DNA of 64,000 bases from Nymphaea colorata (taxonomy: Eukaryota; Streptophyta; Magnoliopsida; Nymphaeales; Nymphaeaceae): assembly GCF_008831285.2 (NCBI RefSeq), contig NC_045138.2, forward strand, positions 42,523,115-42,587,114, read 5' to 3'. Positions within the stretch are counted from its first letter, which is position 1. Each line of letters starts with the position of its first letter. Below the pieces are notes generated by a model. It saw only the letters and a list, made by a program, of their open reading frames with translations. It ran no database searches and was not told the origin of the DNA. Shown here in pieces: positions 60,640-64,000 of this stretch. The translations under genes were made by a program, and so were the position numbers.

Positions 60640-62280
60640 AGAAGAGAGCTTGCTGGATGTTTAGAACAGAGAGAAAAGGAGGAGGAGGAGGAGGACGACG
60701 TAAGAGGCTGAAGTCAACACGCTGGTGGAGCACTGAAAAGGCCGGCGAGAGAGGGAGAAAAAGAAGAAGAAGCAGCGGGGTGTGATGGCGGAAAATGGGG
60801 GTGCGGTGGTTCTTTCTGGCTCTTTGGTGGTGAACCCAAGAATCTGAATCTGGAAATACGTCGTCGCCTCAAAGACAATGTTCGTGGCTGGCCTCACGCG
60901 GAATATAGAAGTACCAGTTTCTTGTCACTTGTGGTACCCACATTGAATATTGCGTACAGCCTTTCCAAGTAAATTTTTTAACAAAATTTAAAGCGCTCGA
61001 AGATTGTCTTTTGATTGAACAAACTGATGAGTTCAGGTTTCAACTTTCATGATAGAAGCTTTAAAAACGAGAATAAAGTGAACAGCTACCGTGAAAGTTT
61101 CTTTTTGTTTGTAAAAGTCCGTCTTTTTTCACTTGACTTTTCTTGACGAAAATAAATGAAAATGGAACCAGAATCAAGGCCCAACGACTTAGCGATGGAC
61201 TTTGCCTTTTCACCAGCAAAAGTTTTTTACAAGGAAAAAGGCAGTACAAGACGGAAAAAAAAAAGTTAAAAGGATGGGCAATACAAGAGTGATCCTCCAT
61301 TTAGTATCTCGTCTCACATGACTTTGACAGCACAAAAGAACATGATCGAATGAATTGCCCTTTATCTTTTGTCTCTTTCGATGTGGAAGTGCCCTTTGTA
61401 GATAGGTCGTACACCGCTGGAGAAATAAAATACGGCAAGGGGTTTGACTGCCTCTTACCTTAGATCTAGGAATTCTTATGTAGCAAACTTTTGTTCATAT
61501 GGCAAAAGACAACAAATTCATGATCTTCAAGTTAAAGATCGTGTTTGACCCAGAGTATAGTTGAAATCTTCATTTTGCCCTTTATATTCTACATTCTCCT
61601 ATATTGGGGACTAATTTTAGATATACTGATCTTAGCCTTAGGTCAAAGGATTATAGAAAACCAAGCTTTTGAGGAACCTCATTTGAAGTTGTGAACCTTA
61701 CATGAGAGAGAGAGAGAGAGAGAGAACTGTGTGCACCGGTCTGTGGAAAATACTCTTGTGATGCTGCCACATGGTATCGGGAGGTTTCGAGATTCGATAT
61801 GGAATCGTGCACAGGTGGGGTTCAAAATTACGTTGGAATATTGTCTTCAATAAAGGAAGAATTTATTGCGATAACTTAAATGTTTTTTTAGTGTACTGAC
61901 TCAACCAAACAAAAAAGAATTATCACTCGAGCCGAAGAAAATTCATCATCAAGCACAAACAACATGAAGGTTGGAAAAAAGAACAAACTGCTGCAAAGCT
62001 CTTGCATGAGAAATGAAACGAAAAAACAAAGAATAAATGAGCATATATCTTCCCTACGTCGCACTTTTCTGGAGCATGTGATTTTAAGCATGATTCTCAC
62101 ACACTGCAGATGGCATGGCTGTCATCTTTTCATCATCATTTGAAAGTAGCAGCGAACAATCTGAATCAGAAGTGGAAGAACGTGAATATTCGAAGAGAAC
62201 CAGCGTTAGTTACATGTAACCGAAGGCTCATAGGAAAGTATTGCCCAGTAATTATTCCCGTGAATTGATGAACGATAATA
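60640..62280. other. Upstream region of the TBC gene and spacer
   Basis: 60612-60900 is the likely 5' UTR and promoter of the TBC gene on the minus strand, with a CTCCTC-rich leader (pyrimidine-rich on the sense strand). 61704-61725 is a (GA)n run. No other gene was recognised. Confidence 0.5.
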
Positions 62281-62287
62281 CTACATA

Positions 62288-62470
62288 TGCAGGTGTCATA
62301 ATAGATGTAGTTCCTGCAATAGGCATGCTATTTGATGACGAGTACAATGCTTACATGTTTTACAAATTTTTATGCTCAGGGACATGGATTTAGTGTTAAA
62401 AAATGTACGAGTGATAAAAATACACTAAGTAGTTGTGAGAACGTTATTTGTTTTGCTCCATGCTTAGTTG
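62288..62470 (+). pseudogene. FAR1/FHY3-like DNA-binding domain fragment
   Basis: Frames at about 62305-62375 give VVPAIGMLFDDEYNAYMFYK and, after a one-base shift, FYAQGHGFSVKKCTSDKNT. This is the start of the FAR1 domain (P.xGMxF.xExxAYxFYxxYAxxxGFSxKK) of FAR1/FHY3 transcription factors and the related MULE transposases. The similarity ends soon after ICFAPCL. The frameshift and lack of the following zinc ligands make this a broken fragment, either of a gene or of a Mutator-like element. Confidence 0.6.
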
Positions 62471-63138
62471 TCAACCACTGTTAAGTCTTCAAGAAATTGC
62501 AGATACCTCCAACTTATTCTTGTGCCAAAATTCTCACTATATATAGACCGTGCAAAAACAAAAAAAAAAAAATCTCATTTCTTTGTCAGCTTCTAGTGAC
62601 ACATAGGTCATTGATTTATTCATACATTTGTTGCATAGGTGCATGACGGCAATCATCCTAGTCTTCCACTTCCCAAATGGACAATTGTGCAATTCAAGAT
62701 CTGGCAAGCCAACCAGCTCCATATACCTGCTTCTCATATTGTAGTAAGAGTTTCCCACAACTACATTCTCATGACAGTTCTTTCATGACTAAATGTTAGT
62801 CATGTCCTCGTCATGGTCGTCTCAAATCCATCGAATATGAATGTATTCATTCGATAGTTCCATTTCTTAGCAGGCTGGTGCCCTTCCGGTAGTCATTAAG
62901 TATGTCCTACCAAACCAAAAACATTGTACAATTGAATACATCACATTTTTGGTACATGTCAAAGATATTATTGCACACATATCATAAATAATAGTTCTAT
63001 ATCGCACTGACTGAATACAATATTGAATACAAAATCGCACAAGTTACGAATCCAATTATCGTACCTCAAAGTTACAAAGCAAAGCAATTGCTTCTCGACA
63101 AAGCATTGCCTCAAAGGATCACCAGCCTGCTTCCCTGT
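62471..63138. other. Spacer without a recognisable gene
   Basis: AT-rich, with an A13 run at about 62558. No coding similarity was recognised. Confidence 0.45.
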
Positions 63139-63360
63139 TAGGGCTGTTCAACGAGTCGAGCTACTCGAACTCGACTCGTTTAACTCGACTCGTATGTTTA
63201 AACGAGCCGCTTATTTAGTTAAACGAGTCGAGCTCGAGTTGATGAGCCGACTCGTTTAATTAATCGAGTCGAGTTCGAATTCATGTAAGTGAACTCGTTA
63301 AAGCTCGAATCGGCTCGATTATTTAGTGAACCGGTTTTTTTAAAACCGGTTCAGATGAAA
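63139..63360 (+). repeat. Word array of ACTCGA / GAGTCGAG motifs opening TAGGGCTGTTCAACGAG
   Basis: The terminus-like TAGGGCTGTTCAACGAG is followed by about 15 copies of CTCGA/GAGTCG-type words in both orientations, ending with AACCGGTTTTTTTAAAACCGG, a near-perfect inverted pair. This resembles the end of an hAT-family transposon with subterminal transposase-binding repeats. Further right, to the edge, is a CT-rich leader-like region. Confidence 0.5.
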
Positions 63361-64000
63361 AAGCGTCAAAGCGGGACGAGGTTTAGGGTTTCCTCATTTC
63401 ATTTTCGTTCTCGAATCTCACTTCTCCCTCTCTTTTGAAGTTTTCGCTCTCTCCGACTCTCCCTCTCTCGCCAGTCGCCTCTCGATCTCTCCGACTTCAT
63501 CAACTCTTCTCTTCTCTAGTTCTCCCGTCCGGGATTCTCCGACGTCTGCAGGAGGAACCACCGAACCAGTCGTCCGCGGGCCGCGTCCGTGGGCCACTTC
63601 AGCCTTCAAGGTCAGCCGGCTGCTCCGCCTTCGATTTCATCTGTTTCATCTGTTTTTTACCCCATTTCTTGTTGGATTCCTAACACAATTGTGATCTAAG
63701 TGTATAACAACTGATTTGAATGTTAACACATCGTCTCCAGTGCAGATTCAAGTTTAGAGGGCGTCCCTCGATCTTCCTCTCCGGTTCTCTTTGATGGATC
63801 CGACAGTCCGGCAGCGAGCGGGTCTTTGCTCCTCCGGTTGATTCCGTGAATCGGTAGGGCTCTCTCTCTCTCTCCGGTTGCTACCTCAATATGCTAGTCC
63901 TCTACTCTTGTTTTTGGGTTTTCTGTTTCGTCACTAAAGTTCTGCTTCCCATTTTTTCCGTTGTAAGAATGAGAAACTATCGACTGTTTGACTGTTTCTG
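63361..64000 (+). other. Leader-like region at the right edge
   Basis: A CT-rich, GC-balanced segment with TCTCTCC and CGCCAGTCGCC words and several GTAxG/TNCAG splice-like sites, for example CGGTAGGG at about 63852. It resembles a 5' UTR with introns and may lead into a transposase or a host gene outside the window. No coding exon was recognised. Confidence 0.4.

Overview
The window is plant nuclear DNA, almost certainly from a flowering plant. The evidence is spliced genes of plant-specific families (a DIR1-type lipid-transfer protein, an F-box-associated domain, the start of a wax-synthase-like MBOAT gene), Ty1-copia, Ty3-gypsy and CACTA elements primed or coded in the usual plant way, and an old insertion of plastid DNA. 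Species cannot be read from the sequence. It is gene-poor and AT-rich, with long introns and many nested, decayed transposons, so a medium or large genome is likely. Nothing resembles a prokaryotic operon or CRISPR array.

Layout. 1-163 (-): first exon of a wax-synthase-like acyltransferase that runs off the left edge. 400-2800: AT-rich spacer. 2826-4127: a MITE-like segment with a perfect 28-bp palindrome, then an F-box-associated domain lacking its F-box and any start codon. 4257-10190 (-): a complete Ty1-copia insertion (475-bp LTRs, perfect 5-bp target duplication, tRNA-iMet primer site) that has lost its integrase core. 11748-12600 (-): a broken ATG11-like autophagy scaffold pseudogene. 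19545-22422 (+): a 5'-truncated copia element with a 3' LTR. 29417-29875 (+): an intact two-exon DIR1-like lipid-transfer protein gene with TATA box and poly(A) signal. 30532-33110 (+): a third, decayed copia element split by plastid DNA in which rrn23, trnV-GAC/rrn16 leader and rpl14 pieces are fused. 35385-36305 (+): CACTA transposase remnant. 36921-40210 (+): an apparent non-coding Pol II unit with a TATA box, two strong hairpins and a 2.6-kb T-rich intron, possibly a long LTR. 42205-about 44460 (+): tail of a gypsy chromovirus plus LTR. 49250-60611 (-): the best gene here, a seven-exon TBC-domain Rab GAP of 365 residues whose frame I could follow through every splice junction; its 5.7-kb fourth intron holds several repeats. 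62288-62470 (+): FAR1/FHY3-like fragment. 63139 to the right edge: start of an element or gene opened by a subterminal-repeat-like word array.

The intact genes are unrelated in function: lipid transfer or systemic signalling (DIR1-like), Rab inactivation in membrane traffic (TBC), and wax ester or acyl transfer (wax-synthase-like). The rest records transposon capture, truncation and organelle-to-nucleus DNA transfer. I found no convincing new biological system. The items most worth a second look are the fused plastid mosaic, the integrase-less but fairly young copia element with its odd leader, the structured spliced non-coding unit, and the word-array elements.
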